NCBI GenBank assembly: GCA_041740995.1
Contig: JBGSKY010000035.1
Coordinates: 4,777 to 68,776, forward strand
DNA length: 64,000 nucleotides
Direction of reading: 5' to 3'
Source: JBGSKY01 sp041740995
GTDB lineage: Bacteria; Planctomycetota; Planctomycetia; Pirellulales; Pirellulaceae
Shown: positions 53,091 through 62,523 of the stretch, in pieces
Numbering within the stretch: position 1 is the first letter of the stretch
How the letters are laid out: every line of letters starts with the position of its first letter
The notes under the pieces: generated by a model
The model's input: the letters and a program-made list of their open reading frames with translations, nothing else
Told to the model about the DNA's origin: nothing
Database searches by the model: none
Program-made: the position numbers and the translations under genes

Positions 53091-54191
53091 ATGTCTCGTC
53101 ATGTCGACGTCATTATTGTTGGCGGCGGAATCGCTGGCACGACGCTCGCTTGGCGACTGTGGCAGCGTGGGTTAACCTTTTTCATGCTCGATGATGCGAG
53201 ACCAAATTCCGCGTCGAGAGTCGCGGCTGGATTGGTCACACCAATCACTGGCAAAAGATTGAACATCAGCTACCAATGGGACGACGCTTATCGCAGCAGC
53301 GACGAATTCTATCGCGACGTCGAGCAACGGCTCAACGCGAACTTTTGGTACGTCTGCGGTTCGGCAAGATTTTGTGAACCGCAATCATCCATCCGAGATA
53401 TCGCGGACCGCTTAATTCAGTTTCCCCGCGTCGCGACGACTTGGTTAAACGCGGAATGGTTTGATCCGCAGTGGCGTCAAGTCTCTGGCGGTTTTTTCAT
53501 GCCGCAAGCCGCGCGACTCGACGCAGCAGCCTTCTTGGCGATATCGCACGAGTACTTCGCCGCCAACGACAGCTATGCTCAATTGTGGGTTGATGTCGAC
53601 GAAGACCTTTTCACCTTTCCGACGCATGTTTACCATCGAGTAAAGGACATCCAGGCTCGATACGCGATTTGCTGCCGCGGCTATGTCGACAGTCAGCATC
53701 GCAATTTTGCCGCAGCCAAATTTCGTTTGGCTCAGGGCGACGTTCTTCGAATTCGCTTGGATCGTTCGCTTGAAACGACAACGATTCACTCTCAGTTTTG
53801 GATGACGCCGACAACAGCAGAAAAGACGCTCGGCTCACTGGCTCTGGAACATGCGCGGCGACCTCGCAGCGACGATTGGCTGTTAGGCTCGACTTACCAA
53901 TGGCGACCTTTGGACGGGTTGCCATCGCCGACCGGTCGTGATTCGCTGCTGGAGAATTTGCAGCAACGATTGCTAACTCCGTACCAAGTCATCGACCACT
54001 TGGCTGGCATTCGACCGAGCACTTTTGACCAGCATCCATTGCTCGGCTTGCATCCCGAGCGTCAACGTTTGGGGCTGTTCAATGGGTTGGGGGCAAAGGG
54101 TTGCTATCTCGGCCCTTGGTGTGCCGACATTCTCGTGAAACATCTCTTTGACAGCGAACCAATACCGGCGGCCTTGAAATGGAATCGATGA
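53091..54191 (+). CDS. DAO-family FAD-dependent oxidoreductase, possible MnmL-like tRNA enzyme
   Basis: 366 residues. The N terminus has the FAD motif VDVIIVGGGIAGTTLAWRLW followed by ASRVAAGLVTPITGKRL; the C terminus has HLAGIRPSTFDQHPLLGLHP and FNGLGAKGCYLGPWCADIL, the usual second FAD contact. This D-amino-acid-oxidase fold is also that of the FAD domain of MnmC, which removes the carboxymethyl group from cmnm5U34. Its 3' end overlaps the start of an MnmM-type methyltransferase gene by 13 bases, so a role in the same tRNA wobble modification is plausible by context, as for B. subtilis MnmL/MnmM. A glycine-oxidase-like role in small-molecule metabolism is the alternative. Confidence 0.8.
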   Translation: MSRHVDVIIVGGGIAGTTLAWRLWQRGLTFFMLDDARPNSASRVAAGLVTPITGKRLNISYQWDDAYRSSDEFYRDVEQRLNANFWYVCGSARFCEPQSSIRDIADRLIQFPRVATTWLNAEWFDPQWRQVSGGFFMPQAARLDAAAFLAISHEYFAANDSYAQLWVDVDEDLFTFPTHVYHRVKDIQARYAICCRGYVDSQHRNFAAAKFRLAQGDVLRIRLDRSLETTTIHSQFWMTPTTAEKTLGSLALEHARRPRSDDWLLGSTYQWRPLDGLPSPTGRDSLLENLQQRLLTPYQVIDHLAGIRPSTFDQHPLLGLHPERQRLGLFNGLGAKGCYLGPWCADILVKHLFDSEPIPAALKWNR

Positions 54192-54790
54192 CGAATCATA
54201 TACCGCTGACTCAACTGGCACATTCGCTCATTGGCCAAGTTCTCAAGCCTGGCGAAGTTGCAATTGATGCAACGGCCGGTAACGGGTTCGACGCAAAATT
54301 TCTTGTCGATACTGTTGGTTCCGACGGCGTAGTTTTCGCGATCGACATTCAGCAACTCGCGCTCTCCAATACTCAGGCGATCGCTCCCGCCGCGATCGCT
54401 ATTCATGGTAACCACGCCGATTTGGTCAGTTTGATTCCCGCGCATTACCATGGTCGCATTTCAGCGGTCGTCTTTAATTTGGGCTACCTACCACGCGGTG
54501 ACAAAGCGATTCGGACTGATGCGTCAACGACGGAATTGGGCATTCAATCCGCCCTGTCGCTGCTCAACGATCGCGGCTGTCTGAGCGTCTTAGCCTACAC
54601 GGGACACGAAGGCGGCGCGGAAGAAAACGAGCTCGTTGCTCGTCTGATGCATGATGCAGCGAACACAAAACGATCGACGCTCCAAATATTTCCAGAGATT
54701 CCGCGACCAGGACAGCCGGTTTTGTATCATTTGCGGTTTGTCGCAGTTTCTTTCGAAAATGACTCGTTACAAATTCGTGCGAGAATGTAA
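54179..54790 (+). CDS. MnmM (YtqB)-type SAM-dependent methyltransferase
   Basis: 203 residues. It is recognised as the YtqB/MnmM family by VAIDATAGNGFDAKFLVDTV (SAM motif DATAGNGxDT), FNLGYLPRGDKAIRTDASTT (the NLGYLPxGDK motif that names the family) and SVLAYTGHEGGAEENEL. MnmM methylates nm5(s2)U34 of tRNA to mnm5(s2)U34. ATG at 54179 overlaps the upstream gene by 13 bases; an ATG at 54188 is an equally natural start. The Ser/Thr kinase gene follows after 68 bases. Confidence 0.88.
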   Translation: MESMTNHIPLTQLAHSLIGQVLKPGEVAIDATAGNGFDAKFLVDTVGSDGVVFAIDIQQLALSNTQAIAPAAIAIHGNHADLVSLIPAHYHGRISAVVFNLGYLPRGDKAIRTDASTTELGIQSALSLLNDRGCLSVLAYTGHEGGAEENELVARLMHDAANTKRSTLQIFPEIPRPGQPVLYHLRFVAVSFENDSLQIRARM

Positions 54791-54858
54791 AATCCGGAAG
54801 TTAAGCGGTTTCGCGGTTGGCCACACGCGGCGACGGATTGATTAATCCGGGTCATTGA

Positions 54859-56619
54859 ATGTCCAAGGTTTTCAACAGTGACGAAAGCTCAGCCAAACCA
54901 GCCACCGGAGTGGTCAAAGGTTCTACCGATGACATTTCTGACAGGGTGCAGAATGACTCCGATGAATCGATCGATCGAACTCGCCGAAACGGTACCGACG
55001 AGTTTACGAACGGGCATGTGCAAGAAAAATCGCTCACTCTCGAAAATTTGCCGATACCGCGAGAGCTAGCCGAACATCCTCGTTATCATCTGGTCCGACC
55101 ATTGGGACGAGGCGGAATGGGCGTCGTTTGGCTAGCCGAACATCTGATGATGCAGCGTCTGGTTGCAGTCAAGCTGATTCGCGACGAAGGTTTTTCGAGT
55201 CATGATTCGCTGGAGCGTTTTCGCCGCGAAGTCCAAGCGATCGCGCGATTGAATCATCCGAATATCGTTGCCGCGTACGATGCCGATCGAGTTGAGGACA
55301 CCATTTTCTTGGTCGTCGAATATATCAATGGAAAGACGTTACACCAAACATTGGACGATGATGGTCCTCTTAAGCTTTCCCAAGCAGCTCGCTGCATTCG
55401 AGATGCCGCTCAAGGTTTGGCTCACGCCCATTCGATGAACATCATCCACCGTGACGTGAAGCCGAGCAATCTAATTTTGGGCAGCGATGGGCATGTGAAG
55501 CTTTTAGATTTCGGTTTGGTCAGTTTGACGAAAGACGAATCAACAATCACAGGTGAAAACATTTTGGTTGGCACAGCGGATTACATTTCGCCAGAGCAAG
55601 CCGAAGATCCGCGATCAGCCGACGCGCGATCGGACATCTATAGTCTTGGTTGTACCTTCTATCAATTGCTGACTGGCCAACCGCCCTATCACGGCATGTC
55701 GATTTTGAAAAAGTTGGACGCACATCGGCACCATGCATTTCCATCGCTCAAAGAGATCTTCCCGGATATTGCTGGGAGGATAGATCCGGTCATTGCAAAG
55801 CTGACTGCCAAAGCACCCCAGCGACGGTACCAAAGTGCAAACGAAGTGATCGAAGCGATCAGCCATTTTTGCGATGACAAAATTTCGTTCAACTTGCGTG
55901 ACTCTGAGCAAGCGAACTGGTGGAACAAGAATCGTCGCTTGGCGCTGATCGTCGGAGGGCTGCTCGCGATAACAGGCTTTACTAGCTTGTTGCTTGCGTT
56001 CCGACCAAAAGTGGAACCAATGAGTTTACTAAGCGAAAACCCTAACACAAAAGACGGAGTTGAAAGTCAACGCACTAAACCAAAACTTGAATCGCTTGAT
56101 GGCAAAAAATATTCATTGCTTGAGCCGTCAAGTTTTGGTGATGGCAGTTTTACTGACGTTACAGTGACTGGCAAAGAGTTGACGTTAGACGCGACGAACA
56201 ATCAGGTTTGGTTGAACTTTCTAAATGTCCAGTCAAAACAGTTGTCGATTGAATCGGTTGTGAAATTCGAAGTTCTTAAAAATATCGGAGTCGTGAAATT
56301 TTCGTTTCTGAGTCCAGACTACAAGCTCGAGCATTTTGCGGAATTGACATTCAACGGCTTGGCTGCGACGTTAAACTTGCGACAAGCGGGGCCGGGCTTT
56401 GAAACGAAACTAAAATCGATCGAGCTGAAGTTGAAACCGAACCAGCGAGAATTCGATTTGACTGTTTCAATTAATGCTGACGAATTCTCAGCGGATGTTG
56501 TCGGTTTTTTGCCGCTGAAATCTCCAATTGACACCACTTCTGCCGTTTGTTTTCCGGCGATTTCCGCAAGAAACTGCCGCGCGACTTTGATCGATCCGCA
56601 AGCGGTAAAATTTGAGTGA
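54859..56619 (+). CDS. Transmembrane Ser/Thr protein kinase
   Basis: 586 residues. A disordered acidic N terminus (1-70) precedes a Hanks-type kinase domain (about 76-340): glycine loop GRGGMGVVW (83-91), AVKLI with Lys105, IIHRDVKPSNLIL (Asp198) and LLDFGLV (Asp216). The activation loop end reads GTADYISPEQ. One membrane helix follows, LALIVGGLLAITGFTSLLLA (about 360-379), then an extracellular C-terminal domain of about 200 residues with no known repeat; it is beta-rich and may be a sensor. The catalytic residues are all intact, so it is likely active. It is convergent with the GH57 gene. Confidence 0.92.
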   Translation: MSKVFNSDESSAKPATGVVKGSTDDISDRVQNDSDESIDRTRRNGTDEFTNGHVQEKSLTLENLPIPRELAEHPRYHLVRPLGRGGMGVVWLAEHLMMQRLVAVKLIRDEGFSSHDSLERFRREVQAIARLNHPNIVAAYDADRVEDTIFLVVEYINGKTLHQTLDDDGPLKLSQAARCIRDAAQGLAHAHSMNIIHRDVKPSNLILGSDGHVKLLDFGLVSLTKDESTITGENILVGTADYISPEQAEDPRSADARSDIYSLGCTFYQLLTGQPPYHGMSILKKLDAHRHHAFPSLKEIFPDIAGRIDPVIAKLTAKAPQRRYQSANEVIEAISHFCDDKISFNLRDSEQANWWNKNRRLALIVGGLLAITGFTSLLLAFRPKVEPMSLLSENPNTKDGVESQRTKPKLESLDGKKYSLLEPSSFGDGSFTDVTVTGKELTLDATNNQVWLNFLNVQSKQLSIESVVKFEVLKNIGVVKFSFLSPDYKLEHFAELTFNGLAATLNLRQAGPGFETKLKSIELKLKPNQREFDLTVSINADEFSADVVGFLPLKSPIDTTSAVCFPAISARNCRATLIDPQAVKFE

Positions 56620-56708
56620 TAAAGCGAACGCAAATCGCCCTTTGGTCCTGGCCTCCGCTGAATATCAATTTAGAGAAGCTCGTTTGTGGTCCGACAACTT
56701 TCCGTTGA

Positions 56709-58880
56709 TCAGACCAGCGACATGCGAAGCTTCTGAACGTTTCTTGGACGTGGTTGATGCTCAGCGGCGATCGAGATCTCCATCGATACTGTCCAACAAC
56801 CTGACTCATCGCCTCGGACCCACCAATGGGGCATTACACAAACGCTTTGATGCACTTGCTCAAACCCCGCTTCGCTTTGGCTGACCGTTTCGATCGGGAA
56901 GGCCCAGATGGAGCTGGGGCGATCGATCGCGTATTGAACGGAAACGCCAAGCCATTGGTCAAGCAAGCCGAGGTGTTGGGTTTCATGGAGATCAAGCAGG
57001 CTGCCCAAGTGCCCCATCGACAGCCCGCTTGCGTCAAAAAACATTCGATCGTTAGCATTGGCCGGCAAACCAGCCCAATTCCATTGACTTGCAAAATGAA
57101 ACGATTGATCCGGCGGCAGGCCAGTGATGAAATAACGAATCTGCATCGTATCCGAACCGGCGGACATATTTAGCGACTTGGTGACGGTCAGTGGTATGCC
57201 CCAAGCATTGCCGTCGCGTTTCATGACGACTTCGATTCGATTGGTCCCGCGTCGAACTTTCGCTTCGTAAGGTCCGCTTGCAAAATCGCCGCGCTCAAGA
57301 GCGGTCCCGTTGGCGATCTGCTTGAATTCAACGTCGTTGTCCCAAAAGTGATCGAGCATACTTTTACGCGGCGTTTGATCGTACTGTAAAAGATCGGCCA
57401 GCCCTTCTTGCTTGAAAACGACACGATCATGAATACTTGCCGCGTCGTTAGCCGCCGATGAGTTGCCAGCGGCGATCTTGGCATGATAATTTTCTGGACG
57501 ACGCTGCATCGTAGCGAGCAAGTTATGCTGCATCGCGCGAATGTCCAGCTCGTACAACATGCCGCCGCAAAACGGAGCTAGGTATGCGATCTGATGTTCG
57601 TTTGCGATCCGAATTTCAGGATACAAATCTTTATCAAAGTCTTCAGTCGTTGCGTCAATCCAGTCACCGCGTCGGCCTCTAGCGAATTCCAGCAGGTTAT
57701 CCGCTGCGATGAACTCTCGGTAAGTCGCGTTGCGTAAGTGCGGCAGATAAATCCCGCCGAACGCACCATGCCAATATGGACAATTGCATTGACCGCGATA
57801 CAAGTGATCTTCGATTTGTGGCAACAAAGCAGCTTCTAGGCCAGCGCGTTTCTCTCGTTCAAGTGACTTGCTGACTTCCAGCATGCGGCAGTACATCTCG
57901 TTTGCTTCGCGATATTTGACACGGAAGTTTCGCCAGATGCCGCCGCGCAAAAATTTTGCAATGGTCGGCCATCGCGCGTCGTTGTGCAGATCGTGAGTAA
58001 TCGTTTCATAATCGCGCTGTGCTTCGATCGGCAATGCCCATTCGGTCATCTCGCGGTAGGAACAGTCTGGCAAAAACGCTCGACCGATCGGCGGTGATTG
58101 TCGAACGATTTCGCTTGGCCCGCACGTTTGTAACCAGTCGCTGTTGCTGGTCAGCAAATCAAAGAAGCGTCTTAGCCAACCTCGCTCGTAAACGTGAGCT
58201 TTGGTGTCTGGCCATGTTCCGAATTTTTCGCCATCGTCGCCAAAGACGAGGCTGCCGCCGGGATGCTTTTGTGCAAAGTCGCGACAATAATCGATAACTT
58301 CCTCAGCGGCCGCAAAAGGAATCAAATATCGCAATCGTTCGCTGCCGGGAAATACTCGCAAGCAGTAACCGTCGTCTTCCGTTACGAAATAGTTGGTCAG
58401 CGTTTCGGAGTCATAGCCGGCCGATCGGAAGTGGTAATCGTCCAGAATGGTGTACTGCATTCCAGCCGGCACGATGTCGCGGACAAGTTGGCTTTCCCAA
58501 ACTCGTTCCGGCATCCACATTCCACGAATAGTTGTACCGAAGCGTTCAGCCAACCACGTTGAATACTTTTGGATCTGGCCTATCCGATCTCGACTGGGCA
58601 GCATCGGCAAGATCGGTTCATAAAAAGGCCCGCCGAGAATTTCGATCCGTTCGGCTTCGACTAATAGTCGCAGCCGATCAAGATATTCCGGATGATGTTC
58701 CGCTAGCCAAAGCATCAACGGACCGCTGGTGTGCAATCCGATTCGCAGTTTGTCGTAGTCTTCGAAGACATCTAAGAACGGCAAGTAACTATCTTGATAG
58801 GCTTGCTCGATTACGCCGTCGAAGTTTCCGATTGGTTGATGATTGTGAAGGACCAGCGACAGGCGGACTGAAGATGACAT
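56709..58880 (-). CDS. GH57 family glucanotransferase / alpha-amylase-type enzyme
   Basis: 723 residues. The N-terminal catalytic barrel starts with SLVLHNHQPIGNFDGVIE (the conserved HQP) and has EILGGPFYEPIL, MWMPERVWES with nucleophile Glu125 and LVFGDDGEKFG (Asp215/216, acid/base region). A middle helical domain (DUF1925-like) and a beta-sandwich C-terminal part (DUF1926-like, from about residue 490, with PLTVTKSLNMSAGSDTM) complete the 4-alpha-glucanotransferase architecture. The enzyme breaks or rearranges alpha-1,4 glucans such as glycogen in the cytoplasm; no signal peptide is seen. Start ATG 58880. It has no glycogen-pathway neighbour. Confidence 0.9.
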   Translation of the reverse strand: MSSSVRLSLVLHNHQPIGNFDGVIEQAYQDSYLPFLDVFEDYDKLRIGLHTSGPLMLWLAEHHPEYLDRLRLLVEAERIEILGGPFYEPILPMLPSRDRIGQIQKYSTWLAERFGTTIRGMWMPERVWESQLVRDIVPAGMQYTILDDYHFRSAGYDSETLTNYFVTEDDGYCLRVFPGSERLRYLIPFAAAEEVIDYCRDFAQKHPGGSLVFGDDGEKFGTWPDTKAHVYERGWLRRFFDLLTSNSDWLQTCGPSEIVRQSPPIGRAFLPDCSYREMTEWALPIEAQRDYETITHDLHNDARWPTIAKFLRGGIWRNFRVKYREANEMYCRMLEVSKSLEREKRAGLEAALLPQIEDHLYRGQCNCPYWHGAFGGIYLPHLRNATYREFIAADNLLEFARGRRGDWIDATTEDFDKDLYPEIRIANEHQIAYLAPFCGGMLYELDIRAMQHNLLATMQRRPENYHAKIAAGNSSAANDAASIHDRVVFKQEGLADLLQYDQTPRKSMLDHFWDNDVEFKQIANGTALERGDFASGPYEAKVRRGTNRIEVVMKRDGNAWGIPLTVTKSLNMSAGSDTMQIRYFITGLPPDQSFHFASQWNWAGLPANANDRMFFDASGLSMGHLGSLLDLHETQHLGLLDQWLGVSVQYAIDRPSSIWAFPIETVSQSEAGFEQVHQSVCVMPHWWVRGDESGCWTVSMEISIAAEHQPRPRNVQKLRMSLV

Positions 58881-59159
58881 TTTTGAAACACTTAAACCGG
58901 AAGAAAACGAAAGCTTCTTTTTCGCTTAAATCAAAGTTTGCTTGCAAGACCGAATCGTCGCCAAATTCAAGAAAAAGATGACCGGTTAGCAACCTTAACG
59001 ACATTGAAATGCTGGCAAAGAAGTTGGTCGTTATAGTTTGCCAACTGCGATGGCGGTGACCACAAAGATGTAGTCTCGACTCGCCAAATGCCGATTGCTA
59101 CAAGCAGGTGAGATTTTCAGTCGCTGTCGGTCATTGGTCGTGATGCGGAGTTTGCAAGG

Positions 59160-59858
59160 ATGCGTGCTTTCATTTCAGTTCGTAAGGGATTGTCTGTCGC
59201 CTTGCTTTCCGCCAGTGTCTGCGGACCCGTTGCGGGGCAAACCAAAGACGGTGCGGCCCTTGGCGGGCTTGCCGGGGCAGTCATCGGCGGCATAGTCGGC
59301 CACCAAAATGACGAAGCAATCGAAGGCGTGTTAATTGGCGGCGCTGTCGGCGCAGTTACTGGCGGCGTCATCGGTCACGCTCGACAAAACGCGCAACCGC
59401 AACCGCGTTACTATCAGCCAGCTCCGGTCTATCACGCACCGCCGGTTTATCAAACGCATGTGCACCAGCAAAGCGTGCCGGTCTATACGACGCAGACAAC
59501 TACCCAGACGACAACCGCCGCGCGGCGGCCAGTCAGTATTGCTGACGTCATCACGCTCGCTCGCAGCGGCGTCAATGACGGCGTGATTATCAACCAAATG
59601 AACGCGAACGGAATTCAAGCGCGACCCGAGGTCAACGAGGTCGTACTGTTGCACCAGCAAGGGGTGAGCGATTTAGTAATTTCCGCAATGCAGAACGCAC
59701 CGGTCGGCGTTCCTAGCACCGTGACAACCTACGCGACCCCGGCGCCGGTCGTCGTTCAAGAGCAACCGGTGATTGTGACTCGCCAAGTCTACACTACGCC
59801 GCCGACGTACTATCGTCAGTCTAACCACTTCCACTCGCCGTATCGCCGCAGTTATTAG
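59160..59858 (+). CDS. Exported glycine-zipper protein with His/Gln/Tyr-rich tail
   Basis: 232 residues. A signal peptide is followed by a YMGG-like glycine zipper: DGAALGGLAGAVIGGIVGHQ and GVLIGGAVGAVTGGVIGHAR. The middle is Pro/Tyr/Gln-rich with QTHVHQQSVPV and a Thr-rich run of TTQ. A folded stretch follows (ITLARSGVNDGVIINQMNAN, EVVLLHQQGVSDLVISAMQN), then a Tyr/Pro-rich end. The zipper suggests insertion in or attachment to the outer envelope. Function unknown. ATG at 59160 (AAGG just upstream) matches the signal peptide. Confidence 0.85.
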   Translation: MRAFISVRKGLSVALLSASVCGPVAGQTKDGAALGGLAGAVIGGIVGHQNDEAIEGVLIGGAVGAVTGGVIGHARQNAQPQPRYYQPAPVYHAPPVYQTHVHQQSVPVYTTQTTTQTTTAARRPVSIADVITLARSGVNDGVIINQMNANGIQARPEVNEVVLLHQQGVSDLVISAMQNAPVGVPSTVTTYATPAPVVVQEQPVIVTRQVYTTPPTYYRQSNHFHSPYRRSY

Positions 59859-60326
59859 AAATTGCCAGCGATCGGTCATGGACTATGATTCTGGCGCCTC
59901 GACTGAGAAATCGCAGAAGTATTTACTCGATTTTACGTGATCCATCATCCTGCGAGCCGTTCGTGATTGGGCTGTGAATAATCGAACACTGAACGTTCCT
60001 AATTGGAAAATCTAGTAAGCCGACCATACCAATAAATAGGAAGAACATTCCTGGTAAAAAAGCATTGGCTGACCATTCTCGCGCATCGGTTGTAATTGAA
60101 ATTGGACCGCATATTTCAGTATCCGAAATCTGGACTTTAGGTTGGGTGATCTAGTGAGGTGGTTGCATGGACTCGTGCTGGCCCACGCGTTTTAAAGAAT
60201 CATCCGACAAACCGTAGCACGAATTTGTTTGCCGATGCTCGAGCAACAATAACCGCTTGGTGCAATGGTCTACTACAATGCAGATTGCGTTCGAATAAAT
60301 CTGCTGAATAAACGACCGAGAGCGAT
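59859..60326. other. Intergenic region containing a protein-like open frame without a normal start
   Basis: 468 bases upstream of purU. On the minus strand, 59923-60150 is open for 75 codons and ends with a TAA; the first in-frame ATG is at 60048, so a canonical protein would be only 41 residues (MFFLFIGMVGLLDF and a polar tail). The upstream part of the frame also reads naturally (KVQISDTEICGPISITTDAR) but only ATC or ATT codons could start it, which fits a gene remnant or a non-canonical start. Otherwise I see nothing here. Confidence 0.4.
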
Positions 60327-61187
60327 ATGGAAATTGTGATTACTGCCGTAGGGCCGGACAATGTCGGATTGGCTGATCCGATCATTCACGAGGTCACCAA
60401 CCGTGGCGGCAATATCGCTGAGATTCAAATGTACGACCATGACGAAGCGGCGCTTTTTGCAATGATGTGTCGCTTGCAAATGGCGGACGATCAAATCCAA
60501 TTGATCGGTGACAAAATGCGGCAGATCGGAAAGTCTAAGGGGCTGGAAATTCGGGTCTGGTCGCCGGACAAACCCAAGCAACAACCCAAGCTGGCAATCT
60601 GTACGACGTACTTAGAAGATACCCCACGCGCGGTGCTGCAAGCGATCGCCGATGGCACGATCGCTGCCGAAGCAACGGTCATGATCGGCAATCGAAGCAG
60701 GTGCGAATCGCTGGCTGCGGAGTATGGTGTGCCTTGGGAATTTATCGGGCTCGAAGACGGCTCGGCTGACGATGCGAAACTGGTCGCAGTGCTGGACCAA
60801 TACGAAGTCGACTATGTGGTGCTGGCTCGGTACATGCGGGTCCTACCGCCGGACACTTGTTGGAAATTCGCGGGCGGTCGGATCATCAATCTGCATCATG
60901 GTTTGTTGCCCAGTTTTCCCGGCCTGCGGCCTTATCACGATGCGTTTGCCGTCCGAATGCTGACCTTCGGCGCGACATGCCATTTCATTGTCCCGGAGCT
61001 TGACGCAGGCAATCAAATTATCAACCAGCGGACGTTTTCAGTCCCGCACGGAACGCCGCTGAAGGAGCTGATCGAAATCGGCCAGTCGGAAAACGAGCCA
61101 GCGTGCTTGGTCGAGGGTGTCCGGCGAGTGGTCGCCCGCGAAGTCCGCTTGCATTTCCACCGCGTCGTGGCGGTCGGTCACGCGTAG
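60327..61187 (+). CDS. purU: Formyltetrahydrofolate deformylase
   Basis: 286 residues. It hydrolyses 10-formyl-THF to formate and THF, balancing one-carbon units and feeding purine synthesis. The N-terminal ACT domain begins IVITAVGPDNVGLADPIIHE; the C-terminal formyltransferase-like domain has LARYMRVLPPDTCWKFAGGR, IINLHHGLLPSFPGLRPYHD (catalytic Asn and His) and GATCHFIVPELDAGNQII (catalytic Asp). The pairing of ACT plus hydrolase identifies PurU and excludes PurN. An inverted sequence GGCCGGACCTGTCCTGGC follows the stop. ispG starts 125 bases later on the same strand. Confidence 0.92.
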   Translation: MEIVITAVGPDNVGLADPIIHEVTNRGGNIAEIQMYDHDEAALFAMMCRLQMADDQIQLIGDKMRQIGKSKGLEIRVWSPDKPKQQPKLAICTTYLEDTPRAVLQAIADGTIAAEATVMIGNRSRCESLAAEYGVPWEFIGLEDGSADDAKLVAVLDQYEVDYVVLARYMRVLPPDTCWKFAGGRIINLHHGLLPSFPGLRPYHDAFAVRMLTFGATCHFIVPELDAGNQIINQRTFSVPHGTPLKELIEIGQSENEPACLVEGVRRVVAREVRLHFHRVVAVGHA

Positions 61188-61312
61188 GCCGGACCTGTCC
61201 TGGCATACGGGGGGCAGCGTTGTGGCGGAACAGGGATAGCCGATTCTTTCCGGTGCCTCATAATAGAGGGCCAACGGTGTTCCATCCTACAATCGCTTTT
61301 GCCAAACAACTC

Positions 61313-62455
61313 ATGCCCAAAATCGAGCGCAATCCGACACGCAGCGTCCAAATCGGTTCGATTTCTGTCGGTGCGAATCATCCAATCGCTGTCCAAAGTA
61401 TGACGGCGACCAAAACGACCGACGTGCCCGCAACCGTTGCGCTAGTCAATGATCTTTACAATGCAGGCGCCGCGGTGGTTCGTATCGCGGTTGATAGCGA
61501 TAAAGACGCCGAAGCACTCGCGGAGATTCGCAAACAGACGCAAGCGAATTTGTCGGTCGATTTGCAGGAGAATTATCGGCTGGCCTTGAAGGTCGCGCCG
61601 CACGTCGACAAGATTCGCTACAACCCAGGGCATCTGTATCATCACGAGCGAACGAAGCCATGGCAGGACAAAGTCCGATTCCTGGTCGATACCGCCGCGG
61701 CCAACGATTGCGCACTTCGCGTGGGTGTCAATTGCGGTTCGGTCGATCCGGCTCAAAAGGAACGCTTTGATGAACACGATTCCATTGGGCCAATGATCGC
61801 GTCAGCCACCGAACATTGCGAGCTGCTCGACTCGCTCGGGTTTTATCGTTACGTCGTATCTTTGAAGGATAGTGACCCATCGAAAGTGGTCGAAGTCAAT
61901 CGCCGATTTGCGGAGCTGCGTCCGGACATTCCGTTGCATCTGGGAGTGACCGAAGCGGGCTTGCCACCAGAGGGCGTGATCAAGACGCGGATTGCGTTTG
62001 AGCAATTGATTGGTCGTGGGATTGGCGACACGTTGCGAGTTTCGCTGACCGTTCCCAATTCCCAGAAGCCGCAGGAGATCGCGGCGGGGTTGGAGATTAT
62101 TGATGACATCTATAACGGTCGACTGCGCAGCGTCGTGGCGCTCGACCCCTCGCGGCTGAACATTATCTCGTGCCCAAGTTGTTCCCGCGTGGAAAACGAA
62201 GCCTTTGTCGAGCTGGCTCAGGAAGTGAAAAAGATGACTACCTTTGCGGCCGATCATGCAATCACGATCGCTGTTATGGGTTGCCGTGTGAACGGTCCGG
62301 GCGAAACCGATGACGCCGATTTGGGGCTGTGGTGCGGTCCGAACAAAGTCAACTTGAAACGCGGCACCGAGTCGCTAGGCGCGTTTGATTACGACAAGAT
62401 TCTAGACCGACTCCGCGTCGAACTGGACGAATTGATCGCTGCGCGAACGAAATAG
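61313..62455 (+). CDS. ispG: 4-hydroxy-3-methylbut-2-en-1-yl diphosphate synthase
   Basis: 380 residues. It is the penultimate enzyme of the MEP isoprenoid pathway, converting MEcPP to HMBPP with a [4Fe-4S] cluster. Landmarks: IAVQSMTATKTTDVPATVAL, DKIRYNPGHLYHH, ALRVGVNCGSVD, and the cluster ligands CPSCSRVENE (Cys287, Cys290) and GCRVNGPGETDDADLGLWCG (Cys324). This is the bacterial two-domain form. Start is uncertain: ATG at 61313 gives the usual short leader, while an in-frame GTG at 61277 has GAGGG six bases upstream. It is followed by the YXWGXW protein gene 68 bases on. Confidence 0.94.
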   Translation: MPKIERNPTRSVQIGSISVGANHPIAVQSMTATKTTDVPATVALVNDLYNAGAAVVRIAVDSDKDAEALAEIRKQTQANLSVDLQENYRLALKVAPHVDKIRYNPGHLYHHERTKPWQDKVRFLVDTAAANDCALRVGVNCGSVDPAQKERFDEHDSIGPMIASATEHCELLDSLGFYRYVVSLKDSDPSKVVEVNRRFAELRPDIPLHLGVTEAGLPPEGVIKTRIAFEQLIGRGIGDTLRVSLTVPNSQKPQEIAAGLEIIDDIYNGRLRSVVALDPSRLNIISCPSCSRVENEAFVELAQEVKKMTTFAADHAITIAVMGCRVNGPGETDDADLGLWCGPNKVNLKRGTESLGAFDYDKILDRLRVELDELIAARTK

Positions 62456-62523
62456 CTTCTTTATCAATTTGGGCAGGCTATCTGAGACTGACAATCGGGA
62501 GTTTTGTCGAAAGGATTTGAACC

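Noticed and set aside
60327..61187. PurN (GAR formyltransferase) as the identity
   Set aside because: An N-terminal ACT domain is present, which PurN lacks.
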